Positions 10,851 through 22,999 of a stretch of DNA of 64,000 bases are shown one piece after another. Within the stretch, counting starts at the first letter, position 1, and every line of letters starts with the position of its first letter. The notes beneath the pieces are model-generated. The model searched no databases and was not told where the DNA came from. It saw nothing but the letters and a program-made list of their open reading frames with translations. This DNA is from Spisula solida (lineage: Eukaryota > Mollusca > Bivalvia > Venerida > Mactridae), in the NCBI GenBank assembly GCA_947247005.1, contig OX365946.1, forward strand, positions 54,462,734 to 54,526,733, in the 5' to 3' direction. Made by a program: the position numbers and the translations under genes.

Positions 10851-13639
10851 TGATTTGACAACTTATGCATTGTCCGCCATCTGGGGAACTCAGATTTCGG
10901 ATGACGTCATCATGTTTCCATGACATCGCATGATTTCGTTCACCAAACAAGCATTTACGATTTAAATTAGCTTTCATATAAGACCACAACATCTTATTTA
11001 CGTCTTAATTTTCAAAGTTTACAAGCGGACATATATTATGGTATACACTGTATATAGTGTTGCAGATGATTCCCTCTAAATAATACTAATATGCAAAAGA
11101 AACTAATTATTTATGATGTTGCTAAAGACAGAGAACATCGTATTGCACCATAACGAAAGTACATACATGTATAATATTTGATAGTTTGAACATGAACATA
11201 TTATTATTCATACTGTATTAATATATAAGTATATTATACATGCAATTTAGTTTTTCTGTTACGTTAGTAACTTGATATAATTCAACCATGTATTGTACAC
11301 AATATGTTCAGGTAGAGTATCAGACAGATTGAAGTGGTATAGCTACATTTACTCGTTTATTTTTGTGTCGAACTTTGTGTCGTGTGCTTATGGTCTGTGC
11401 TATTTTCTGTGCTCTGTCGTTTCTGCTTCTCTGTTCAATTTGTATTAATGGATTGAATAAGTAAGTTTAATTTTCTGATAAAGGCATCATTCCTATTTTC
11501 CCGAACAATATCATCTAACAACACATAATCATCATTCAGCCAGCAATCTCGTATTACATCTTTCAAGGGAAATTTGTATCAACCCTTTCTGTGAAAATCA
11601 ATTATATATTTGTAACGGAGTGTATTATTATTCGGATATCAATATTAACATATAATTTTGTATTCAATGTGGATGGTTGTATTAAACAGTCAACGATGTT
11701 AAGCAACTTGCAGTGGCTGCTGAAACTAATAATAATAACTAATAATAATGCGTTATAAAAATATGAAAGTTTAACAAAACTATTCATTTCGTTTTTATCT
11801 ATCATACATGTATAATGACGTGTCCATAGTAATATCTCTGCCACATATTATCCCAGCAACAGTGTGATATCGCTCATGGTATTTCGCAAACATACGAGTA
11901 TGTTTATTGAACTAGTATTATGCGTTTCGTCCAGCGTGGGATCGGTCGGCGTTGTAAATTCATTTAACACGAGACATCATTTGTATTACACGGGCAGTTA
12001 ATCTCCCCATGTGTCGTAAGAAAAAGAAGATCAAAAATACACGAGAGTTTCTTTCACACTTAAGAACATACTATAAATGGTATGTCTATGTAGTCAATAC
12101 ATGTACTAGTACATGGTTATATAATTAAACAATGTATGTCACAACTGACACCTTTCGCTGAGTGTAAATAGTACATTGTAAGCATCAATTTGATAAAGCC
12201 AGTTGGCGAGTCGCGATTTAGTTAAATAATGGTTAATGTATGACTGCAGGATTTGTGACTGACGGTTAGGACACATTACTTTCAACCCAACAAAAACATG
12301 TTAGACGCCAGGTTTGAGATAGTCATAGCCGCGAGAAAAGTAGGTCGAAAGAAACCTGGATGAAAATTGTAGAAGGAGAGTTGAAAGAGATACTACCCAC
12401 TTGGAAGGAAAATGTGCGAAACAAACTGTAGAACGCTGACATCACCTTGACGTGTCGAAGTACATGACGAGGAAAACTCAATGTGTTCCATACATGAACA
12501 TGCATTTATATCATAAAACATTGGGCGTTATTTTAGATTAGCATTCAACGTTATTTATATTAATGCATTTTGTGCATTATATGACTTGTCTCTTGTTGTT
12601 ATAAAAACAGAAATCATTTAAAACCCACGGTTTAAAATTCCACAGTAATGACTGTCACAGTGAAATGTCTGAAACGAATAAAAACCATTTTCACGAGAAC
12701 TTCAATAGTTCCCTATGGTGGTAAACGATTTAAATGAGAAATTTCTCTTTGTTAGCAGTAAGAAAAAGCGATTTTCTGCTCAATCCGCTGGTAATAATGT
12801 AAGGCATATTGTTGAACGGTAATTTAAGCAGTTGCAGGATAATATAATGTGATATTTATTATTTTGAGATCAATTATAGAATGAATAAACACTGGAGCCT
12901 TATGAATTTGTATGGATGTTTGTAATTCAAAACGCACAATGAAACCATAAAATGCATCATGATTGTCATGCTGGTCGTACGATGTCCTGCCCACTTAATG
13001 AATATGTATCCTACCTAAGTTCATACCTTTTGTTATTGTTTAAATAGACATATAGGATCATTCAGAAAATAGCTGAATGTACGCAGTAAACTATATACAC
13101 GTGTAAATGTTTCAAAGTTTGGGATGTAACATTTGTAATCAAACCATGTGTTAGTACATATACACGGTAGACATTTCAAGTACACCATTATATAAAGTCG
13201 AGAATAATGACAACTTAAAGTTAGGAAAGACACACTTCACTTTTATATTCGTTCGGTTCTAGTGCGTAAATAGACGCATTAATTACTAATTCAACTAACG
13301 GTTCAATCGCAATTAGTTGAATCTCATCCTCTCATCCCTCAGCGACTCTATTCATGGACAGCGAATAACTATTTGTCTACAGCATGAGAACTACTTAGAT
13401 ATTGCGCAAAGTGTAAGATAGCATAGACATTATCGGAAATGCGTAATCGTTATTAGCGTCTCATCATTATCCATACAAGACTAACTTCGTAAAACTTTTG
13501 CCTAATTTTATGGCGTAATTCAGGTCTCATTTCTAAATATGGTATTAATTTTATGTGCCATTCTGCAATTATGTTGTCCAGCACAAGGCTGCTTCGTATC
13601 TTTCAAAATTGCATGACCACTATATAATATATGTTGTAG
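10851..13639. other. Anonymous AT-rich sequence
   Basis: No gene, RNA or complete mobile element is recognised. A GT-rich phrase near 11350-11450 resembles the dispersed repeat at 13640. A 10-bp stem with a 14-base loop lies at 13289-13322 but looks incidental. Confidence 0.4.
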
Positions 13640-14130
13640 ATTGTCCTTGTGATGTGTAATTCCAGTTGTTATTTTCCTCTTCACCTGGCTCTTGTTCCGT
13701 TTTAGTTTGTCTGACTGAGGCGGCAGACTTTCGGGACTGGATGCCGTGTTTTCTGTTGGGTATTGTGCTTTGTGTGTTTATGGTGTTTTTTGTGCTCTGC
13801 TGGTTAAGTTGGGTGCTGCCTTCCCTTAATATAATCTTTTTACGAATAGTTCATTGTTGGAATTCATGTTGGTCAAATTCTTTGGTTTATTTTCTTGCCC
13901 TTAAATGACTTACTTTTCTGTTGCTTCTGGTAGGTAGTTTTTGTATTACTCTATGTTTTATATAAGTGTATAAAAAATCTTTTGTCTTTACTTTGTGTTC
14001 AAGTCCCGATGTTTCTATTCAGGGCTACCTTCTTTTTCTGACTTGGTATTATCGTTTAACATTTAGTGTACATTTGTCTTGTTGGTACATTATTTTAGAA
14101 TAATCTTTTAACAGACATGTCATTATTGAT
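13640..14130 (+). repeat. Dispersed GT-rich repeat, longest copy
   Basis: The segment containing TTGTGCTTTGTGTGTTTATG and TGTGCTCTGCTGGTTAA recurs in shorter form at 2300-2410 and 35755-35830, and more loosely near 11360. It ends near CAAGTCCCGATGTTTC and GGGCTACC. It looks like an untranslated part of a mobile element, but no family can be named. Confidence 0.4.
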
Positions 14131-15179
14131 TTTCACAAATTGCAGCATTGGAAGCAGGACCCTCGTTCCGTGAGAATAGCAATGACGTAAACTGTCACGA
14201 TATAGTTTTGCACTTCTTGGTCAAGATGGGTGACTTTGGTATCTCCTGTTAAATTTCCATTTTCAAAGAAAGAAATCGCATGTTTTTCCAAATAAGGTCG
14301 AAACTAAATTATACATAAACCCTTTATGTTTTAGTAGATCTAAACCGACAGCAAGTTTACGGTCTGAAATAAGCCGCGCCATTTCGATGTCTGAAGATAT
14401 TTGAACCAGTTGAACTAGTTCAATGAAATAAAATCTAAACATGACTGATGTATCACGAGACTTTTAAATTTATACATTATTGTAATTCAATAACAGGTAA
14501 ATATATCATTGATGAAGAATTATCTTTACAGAAATTGATAGTTTGAAGGTAAATTTCCACAGAAGGGCAACATTTCCAAAGTATCGAAACCACGGGTTGC
14601 TAAAGAAATCTTCATCAAGTAATAAATATTTGAGCACATTTACGTTGATAGCAACGATGACAAGTGTTAATTTTGGTAAATATGCGTTTTTAGAGGTAGG
14701 GTGTTTTACACGAGCATTTATTTACCATTACATCGCCTCTAAACACCTTAAAATCGAAGTTGAAACAATTATTAGCGCTGATTGGCGGTTAATTACCGCA
14801 TGATTTGAATGCAAAATTTAATTTTTGTTCAGTTCAAACCTTAAACAGTGTATTATTCCACCGATTCGCCGTAAATTATGCAAAACACAATGCACCTAAG
14901 TGTTTGTCTGTTCAAATAAACCTTTTATACACATTTTATAAAAAATACTTTGAATGAGAAATATCACTGAATAAAAACATTTTACACCTATATGTGCACA
15001 TTTTTAATACTACTTCTTGATATTTAGCAATATCAGAATGTCTTCTCCTTTGTTAAGCAACACAAAATATTACCATAGTATAACTTTAGCTGATATATTG
15101 GCATAAAATGGTTTTATATATCGATTAAAGGAGTTGTATGTTTTCTTTTGCTATTCCCTTGTGTCACATTAAACTCTGA
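14131..15179. other. Anonymous AT-rich sequence
   Basis: A short open frame of about 86 codons at 14543-14803 has no ATG-plus-splice context and no family likeness. Nothing else is identified. Confidence 0.4.
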
Positions 15180-15180
15180 A

Positions 15181-15240
15181 TCTGTACCGAGATACGAACC
15201 AGGGACCCCCGGATTGGTATTCGAGAGCGCTAACCACACC
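15181..15240 (-). repeat. tRNA-like SINE head fragment
   Basis: On the minus strand this reads GGTGTGGTTAGCGCTCTCGA, then a spacer and GGTTCGTATC. These resemble the A and B boxes of RNA polymerase III tRNA promoters at normal spacing. Complementary acceptor-stem ends are not convincing, so I read it as a SINE head or decayed tRNA pseudogene, not a working tRNA gene. Confidence 0.45.
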
Positions 15241-15339
15241 TGTTTTCGTGCCAACCCCTAACAAGATGACATATTGTTTTATCCTTTCCTGTAGAGATGT
15301 TGAATGCTAATTCAGAATGATGAGGTTCGTTTCTGTTTT

Positions 15340-15740
15340 ATTTCATACATATTATTCAGTATATGTTGGTGTGTTTGTTTTCTTTAGACTGACACTCTAT
15401 ATTTATTTTCACAGAAACTATCATATAAATCTACCGAGGAACATTTCCGTTCTTATGGCATATTCATGTCGTATGCTTTACGAGAAAAAGACAAAACAAA
15501 ATCTTGTACTCGAATGAAATAAAACAGAACTGAAACTCATCATATACAAACGGTGGTTTCAACACTTGACTCTGGACAGCAACAACAGGCAATTGAATCA
15601 CTATTACAATGCATTTCCTCCTGTAATAGTATATTTAATTGTCGGATAATTTTCACTACCACTTAAATAACAAATTTAATTTGATTGTCAGCTGCGACAA
15701 CAAAATGTGTAGTTGTAAAATCAGTTAAAGGACTTTACAT
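15340..15740 (+). repeat. Diverged tandem unit 1 of 3
   Basis: This shares ordered landmarks with 16800-17130 and 20570-20950: a phrase like ATATTTATTTTCACAGAAAC, a CATGTCGTATG or CTGTCGTATG motif, an AAGACAA phrase, TTTCAACACTTGACT, and a run ending in CAGCTGCGA. Divergence is high, with many indels, so the duplication is old. Confidence 0.55.
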
Positions 15741-16799
15741 TTAAGCTTGTTCATTGTGGCGATAAAGAACGTATTTAAGCAGATGTCGGAAATGATAGGA
15801 TAGCGTGCTTTAAAACTGTTTAAACTTTATACCTAATGTATACGACGTACACTAGCGTGTTTGCCGAAGTTCCTGTTGGCACGGCATACTTTGTTGTCAT
15901 ATGTTGTTTTGTGACGATATGCTCATAATTATTTGTTTTGCCTAAACAACTTTACATAATTATTTAAAACCTATGACTGAGTATTGTTGCCATTTAGGTT
16001 TCTGTCAGGATAAAGTAGAAATATAGTAAAGAAACAAAAGTAGAATGTCGGACACAATTATTTACACCAAATTCATCAATATTTGCTTTACTGTCAATAA
16101 TTGTGTTCCAATAGTTTAACCAGAATTTCTCAAAGTAACAGCTCGATACTTATTATTTCTTCTTCATCTCAATTCGAATCGGTCGTATATTTCAATATCA
16201 CCAGGTTGCACTGAGAAATACATTCCATTCAACGCTTTGTATTCCGATGATAAACAACAATCTTTCATTTTATTTTGAACATCTTTTCTAAAGGTTACCC
16301 GATATAATATATCAACCATAAAGTCAGACACAATTGTCTGAATAAAATGTCAATGGTTGTAAAATGGTTTACACCGGACACTATATATTTGATACGGCGG
16401 TTGTTATTTGGCAATAAAATTATGGAAAAGGGAAATAATGTCATTTCATAGACATATAGGATGAGCACTTGGATATGTAATCAATATTCGAAGACTGCAA
16501 TATGGTACACTTAGTCCACTTAGAACGCTCACTATGAAGCTTTTCTAGGATTACAGGAAACCATTTATTTTTAGAACCCACAATCGACATCTATAAAGTA
16601 TGTACTGTACATGTACCAATGTAAAGAACGACACTACAACAATTTGTCGTAATAGTTTTCGTTGTTAACCCGGATTTACGTTGAGATGTAGCATTTTTAT
16701 TCTGAATGATATCATTCAATGTCATTCTGGAAGCATAATGACAAATTAAAGTTATTCGTACATGTACAAATAAACCGAGTTTATGAAGGTTTTGTATAA

Positions 16800-18000
16800 T
16801 CTTTCTATTCGTCAGAAAATATTTATTTTCACTAGAATGGTAATTGAAAGCTACGGAGGATTATATCCGTTTTAATGTCATATGTCTGTCGTATGATTTA
16901 CCAGATAAAGACAATAACAAAGCATTTAAGTCGAAGGAAATGAAACACGAATGAAATCCACCAGATAGAATTTGTGGTTTCAACACTTGACTCCCGTGAC
17001 AACAAACAATTTAATCAATAGTTCTTCTTAATGCATTTTGTCTTGTATTCATATATGAATTTAATTTTCTGTTTAATTTCACCACCACGAAAATAACATT
17101 TTTTTCCATCAGCTGCGAAACCAATCAATTTGCTCATGGATCTTCCAACCACAAATGAGAAACAATTCAGAGCAAGTGATAAAAATAACAAAGTTTATCC
17201 CGCGACAAAGCTTCCGCTTAAATAAACAACCCTTACCGACTTCGCCAAGCAATTCGAGACAGTGCCACGGAATTACCAATAGTTCAAGCTCACTCACTAC
17301 GACGTTTGAAGCAAGAATATTGAGAGCTTGCATAATTATACCGACCAACCGTAACCAAAGAAGCCATTAAGTTACATTGAAAGCAACACTATCGTAATGT
17401 TGTGTAGAAATAACCTTTAATTCAGCAGTTGCAATATGATAGGTTTTTCCTTCCAATGTTACGGGTGTAACCATCATAAATACAATGTCAGCCTCCAGTA
17501 ATATCCCGTTAATTGCAGTAGATACATTAGTGTATTTTGAATAGGTCAACCGACAATACATCCGATGATCAAGTCATTTTGATCACTATACCTCATCAAA
17601 ACACTTTTCTTTAAGAGGTGAAGGGATCAATTTCTAATAACGTGGGGTTAAATCTTTTAGAACTGTGAATAGATCCACGGGGCTGGTATATATAATGTAA
17701 CGTCATTAACGAGTTACGGCAACGATATTTCATGTTTTATCAATCCAATCCCGTCGTGAAAAAAAGATATCACAGATCTTGCATTGATTGGCGGCATTAA
17801 AATATCGACCAATCGACAAGCCTTCTAATACAGAAGATAGTCAAACTAAGCTAATTGACATGGACACGTTAAATAGTGCAACAATGCGCCTGTATTCCCA
17901 TGAAATACACGTATATAAGTCAATATTACGGGCATCAATAAGGAAGTAATTTATAACATCAATTCATCATTCTATCATTTGGTTTTGAGAATCGTTGAAG
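16800..18000 (+). repeat. Diverged tandem unit 2 of 3
   Basis: This matches unit 1 over 16800-17130 and unit 3 over a longer span. A second landmark, TCCAATCCCGTCGTGAAAAA with the following CTTGCATTGATTGGC, pairs with 22090-22140. Between the landmarks a minus-strand frame of 64 codons at 17367-17561 is open but not shared with unit 3. The unit 2 to unit 3 distance is about 3.8-4.3 kb. Confidence 0.55.
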
Positions 18001-19989
18001 AGTTTCTTTGTTGCGTTGCAATGCCTTATTTTATTTTTGTGTTACGTTGTCGTGTGTTTTGTGATGCGGTATTTAAATGCTAGGTAAAACAAAATTGAAA
18101 TGATCAACCAAGTGCAATGAAGTTTGCGTCAGTGTTTTATTTGTGTATCTATGTATACCAACATCTTTCGGAAATATCTGCAATCTGACTAAATCAATTG
18201 TAAGCGTTGCAGAAATATTTATGAATCTATATGACTCTGAAAACATCAAAGAGTCCCTTGAGGCAAATATCGTAATGACGAACTGTAGGAGTGCCATCTC
18301 CGTACTCATATATGAAGTAAAATAGTTTACTAAAAGGAACGCGGAAGACACATTGACACCACTTTCTGATTCTGAGTGTTAGGTCGCAAAACATTTTGGA
18401 TGGTTATATAGTATTATTACAACAAATAATGGGTATAAACAATGACATGTATAACTGTTATAATTTTGTACTTAAGCAACTTTATACGTGCATTGATGCT
18501 ATTTAATTGATATGGTTCTATCCGAATAAACTAGACAAGTTATTGCATAATGTTTGACGAAATATATTCAACCAAATTACCATAAGGTCTCATTATAACC
18601 ATTCCTTTGAAATATACTTTTGTTCGAATTGTTTTACAAAACAAGTCTGTATTAAGAGTTTAATAATCCATATTATACTGTAGACCACATTATACACCAG
18701 GCTTGGTCGAGTATCAGCTCTAAGTTTAAGTTGTCAGTTAATGACAATCAATACGATAAAACGACGCATGTAAACAATCAAACAAGTCAAAATTTTACAG
18801 GCTTCAATTTGTATTTTTGAAAATATACCAATACTACACAATATCTCGAACGAATGTACACTGAGCAGCTTTGGAAAGGCACTATGTATATAGTGGGAAA
18901 TAAAACGTTTTATAATTCTGTTAATAATATCATATAGTAAAGTATGATGATTCAGTATGTGTGCCACATAAATTAAAAGATCCACCTGATCAATTAGATG
19001 GGAGTAAGCAACACGGTTTAAGAACAATTGTATTTGGGTTATTGTAATTAGAAAATCGCAAATTTAGAACGCAAACATCTTGTGAAGCAATTGAGTGTCG
19101 GCATCATTATGCAGGTATATTACCCGGCTACCGTTAACTGGGAAGCTTATATTCATTTTGTTAGAAATGTCATATGAAGGTACATGATTTCTAAATATAT
19201 GCTTCCAATTACGTGTATTGACAATAGGAATGATTTTGAGGGCGAAATTGTAGAGAGTGACAGTGTTTCGTCATTCAAAACCAAACTGGTTAAACGATGG
19301 AGAGGCAAGCGATTCAACGTTGATGAAATGTACCCCCGAATGTAATTTACCAATTATTGGTTGGAACTTAATCATTCGGTACCCAGTTGAGAACTACATA
19401 GCTGGAGCATAAGCGACAATACGGCTCAAATGTTCCAAAATGTGAAAGTAACAAGGTAAATGTCTCATAAAAGGTACATTCGCAATCATGTATGAATACT
19501 TTTATACAAATCAATATAAGGGCAAATAAGTTCTATCGCATCATTTGTACTGTTGTATACTGTTCATTCCAACGTTGCCCAGCACGCTACGTACCCGTAA
19601 AAATGTGACATAGTTATTTGCGCCCGTATGTTAATCATAGGCTAATCATTAATTAATTAAAACATAAAAAATCGTTTTCAGCTAGGGCATTCAACTTTTT
19701 GATTCCTGAAACTAGGTCATTCAGCTTATTGAAAGTTGTGACTTTGGAAGTTCATTTTTCGTTCAGGTGTGTGTTGAGAATTGTGCAGTGAAATATTGGA
19801 GCGTGGTGTTGTTATATTGCCATGCAGCATTGTTTAGATTGATATTATTATAATAAGTGAAATTGTTATGATGATCAACCATTCTGTATACGGATTCAAT
19901 ATAAAGGTGGCGAATCCTTTATCAGAACAATATAATACAATGTCAATTTAGGAGAATTGTATCGGAATATTATAGTAGTTAAAAAAATG
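18001..19989. other. Anonymous AT-rich sequence
   Basis: Several short open frames on both strands overlap here, none longer than about 97 codons, and none has recognisable motifs or plausible splice borders. Confidence 0.4.
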
Positions 19990-20408
19990 TACCAGATTTA
20001 TAAAGCTTTTTCCATGCGAACACTCGTTCAACGGCACTTTATATAATAGTGTTGCAGTCACAAGGCGCAGGTGCATTATCTACCAGTGCAGATACAGCAA
20101 TATTTGACCAGAGGGACAGACTGAGAGAACGCCCCTGAAGATAGAGAGAGACATTAGATAAAGGCATGCCCGGCTCTGCAGTAGTGTGCCTTATTTCGAA
20201 TAGACAGCCTGCTCCCTTAATGTGCCGGATGAACAGCACCGATACACAGCTTCCTAGCACCTTACCCAGAAACTTTGCATGACACACGGTCAGATATAGC
20301 AGGAAATATTATATATATTTCAAAAATGTCAAGTTCCGATGCCTGGATTGAACCCACGACCTCGGGATTGACAGTCCAGTGCGTTACCACTGAGCTAAAT
20401 CCGCTTTG
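19990..20408 (-). mobile_element. tRNA-derived SINE, antisense
   Basis: Read on the minus strand, the head is AGCGGATTTAGCTCAGTGGT (A box) and a GGTTCAATCC phrase (B box). The body contains a CTGTGTATCGGTGCTGTTCA-type segment and a TATTCGAAATAAG motif. The tail ends with AAAGGCACTTTATATAA-like and TTTATAAATCTGGTA phrases. It is the same family as 24032-24456 and 53590-53990. SINEs of this type are transcribed by RNA polymerase III and mobilised by a LINE. This copy shows many substitutions in the body. Confidence 0.85.
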
Positions 20409-20569
20409 ACACAAATAGGAATAATATACATTTTAGCAACGGAAATTTCTCAATAACAGTATGTCATTATAATTATTTTCACCTCATAAATGTATTTTCT
20501 CAACCAAGGATGGTTAAAGTTTTTCGTAAATAAAACAAACGTACACCTTTGCACTCAATATGCCGAATA

Positions 20570-22150
20570 TGTAGTGTATGTGTATCATTTCTTCTTCAGA
20601 CTGGCACTATATATTTATCTTCACAGAAACGGTTATTGAAAGCTACCTTGGAACATTTTCATTTTTATTGCATGCGTCTGTCGCGTGATTAACGAGATTA
20701 AGACAATACCAATATCATGCAATTGAATGAAATTTAACAGGAATTAAACCTCGAGATGGAATATGTGATTTCAACATTTGACTATAGTGATAACTAACAA
20801 TTAATGAATATTCTATCTTAATGCGTTCCATCCTCTGATTTAATTGTCAGTTAAATTTCACCACCACTTGAAAGCCAATGTCTTTTTATTGTCATCTGCA
20901 ACATCAAACACATGGCTAAAGGATTTCCCAAATCACAAATGAAAATTAAAAAGTAGCAAACTAATTAAATTATGAGCATGAAAATGGTTCAGTGACGGAA
21001 CGCAATCAACCGGCGGTGGTTAAAAATATAGATTCAGCGAATGTCTTTGGGTGTTGTATAAATAGTGTGTGTACACACGATTGTGTTAAAGAAGTTATAG
21101 ACATTTACCATCAACCTTTAAATCATGCCGGGAAGTTTTATGATGATAAAAGTATCGAACCGATACCAGAAAGCATATTTAACTCAACTGATATGTTAGT
21201 GAAAATACTACGTAACATTCAGTTTAGATTACTCGTAATTGAATCAGTATTTATATTATATTGTCGCTTGGTCCTTAAACGTTTGTAAATCGAAATAAGA
21301 CAATACTAAGTGTACACTTGTTAAACCTATATCTTGCTCAATAACTAAATACGCTGCAGCCAACGCTAGATGAACTGGTCCTTATGACGTTATTGTTGAT
21401 GATAAAACTTTGGACAGCAATCATTTCAACATAAGTAGATCTATATTATTCATGTACTATTTTACTCATCTGCAAGATACATGTACATGTTTTTGCGCAC
21501 ACCTGCTATTGCATAGGTTTAAACGCACAACTGATCGTCTATAGTTCGTTATCAACCCTTACTGACACGGTGACACACAGTACATATCATGAACGGCCCA
21601 TTGACCAGAACGGCCCACTAACCCTCAAGTTGTGTTTATTTACAAATTGTATTTATAACTCATTTTTACAGTACGGGTGTATAGTCGAAGTTCGAGTAAT
21701 GGCCGCTTATTCATCCCATCTTAGTTGGGACACTGTCTTACATTTACCGCAATTTCATATCCTTTCCGCTACCATATCGTACTAATGCAGACTGGTCGGT
21801 ATGGCCATTTCGGCCTTTCGTAGTGTACGACATAAATGCTAAAAACCAGGAATTTTGATGTCCCAGTCTAAAGGATATTACATGTAAAGGACCAAGGTCG
21901 TGCCCATGGTGTTTGGCCCACTGACCCCGTTTAAATAGGGTTTTAAACGTAGGTTTTCCAAAACTCAAATTATTAGTTATACCAGCAATTGCGGTACGAA
22001 TCCCTGAGGAATTGCATTAATATTCAGCGCCATTTGTTATTTTTCTATAGAATGAATATAAGGCTAGACAAAGGGTTCGGTCTTTGATATATCCAATTCC
22101 ATCGTGAAAAACGAGCATTACCTTTCTTGCATTAATTGACAGCATTAAAA
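20570..22150 (+). repeat. Diverged tandem unit 3 of 3
   Basis: This carries the landmarks of units 1 and 2, including ATATTTATCTTCACAGAAAC near 20610 and TCCAATTCCATCGTGAAAAA near 22088. A 98-codon plus-strand frame at 20992-21288 has no counterpart in unit 2, so it is not supported as coding. Confidence 0.5.
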
Positions 22151-22999
22151 CTATCGATTAATAAACTAGCTTCAGTGTGTAGGGAGGTAATAAAACTTAA
22201 GTTGAAATGACAATGATATTTACTTAAGTGCAGCCGTTTGAATTGTGCATAGGTACAAACTATATACGAGAATATAAAGGCCACATTGTTTGGTCAGTGG
22301 TTGTTCTAAAATTTGTTTAACCAGAATCAGCATAATTATGCTCCATTGTTGTATAAAGTAAACAGCCTATATACATTAGTTTCATGCAGAGGATGCTGAC
22401 TATGTATATTGCTATTTTCCTTTAAACTTTTACACCGTATATTTAAGCACACTTCAACTGGACTACTATTCTTCAAGTTAACTAAATCCCAAAACCTTCG
22501 TAAAGTACTTAGGAAACATAGGAACATTGGTATTGACATTTACATAAAACGTCAATTATTCTGTAGATGAATATTTTACCATTACCTTGCTACTTAAACC
22601 CTCAGTATCTGACCAGAGCAGGCACTTACCCTTTAGATCATTGATATAATTAATCAGTGTGATCCAAGATGAAATTCGCACATGAAATAATAATTTTTCT
22701 GTTGTTTATCCAGAGATTGCTGTCACCGAACAAAGCTGAAATGCTGACTACTATCAATCGAATCTATCTATCTATCTTTACAAATTCACTATACAAGTTA
22801 ACAATGGTACTATTAAGATAATGATTATTCTATTTACACATTTAGAAATGAATTATCACACGAATATTCAACCCCATTATATTTAAATTGGCGGTAACGT
22901 ACACCACTTTTAGATATCGGACACCAATCGTTAAATAACAAGCATCATAAAAGACCGTCACAATAAATACAAACGGACTATAGTTCTAAATTAAATGGT
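22151..22999. other. Anonymous AT-rich sequence
   Basis: Nothing identifiable apart from a short TCTA-type run near 22762-22778. Confidence 0.4.

Noticed and set aside
13289..13322. 10-bp stem-loop ATTCAACTAA / TTAGTTGAAT
   Set aside because: Such short stems are expected by chance in AT-rich DNA and nothing around it suggests a role.
17109..17348. 79-codon minus-strand frame containing a GTAAGG donor-like site
   Set aside because: No start or acceptor support and no counterpart in the related units.
17367..17561. 64-codon minus-strand open frame with protein-like composition
   Set aside because: Not preserved in the paralogous unit at 20570-22150 and no convincing acceptor upstream.
20992..21288. 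98-codon plus-strand frame
   Set aside because: Absent from the sister unit near 17200; no domain recognised.
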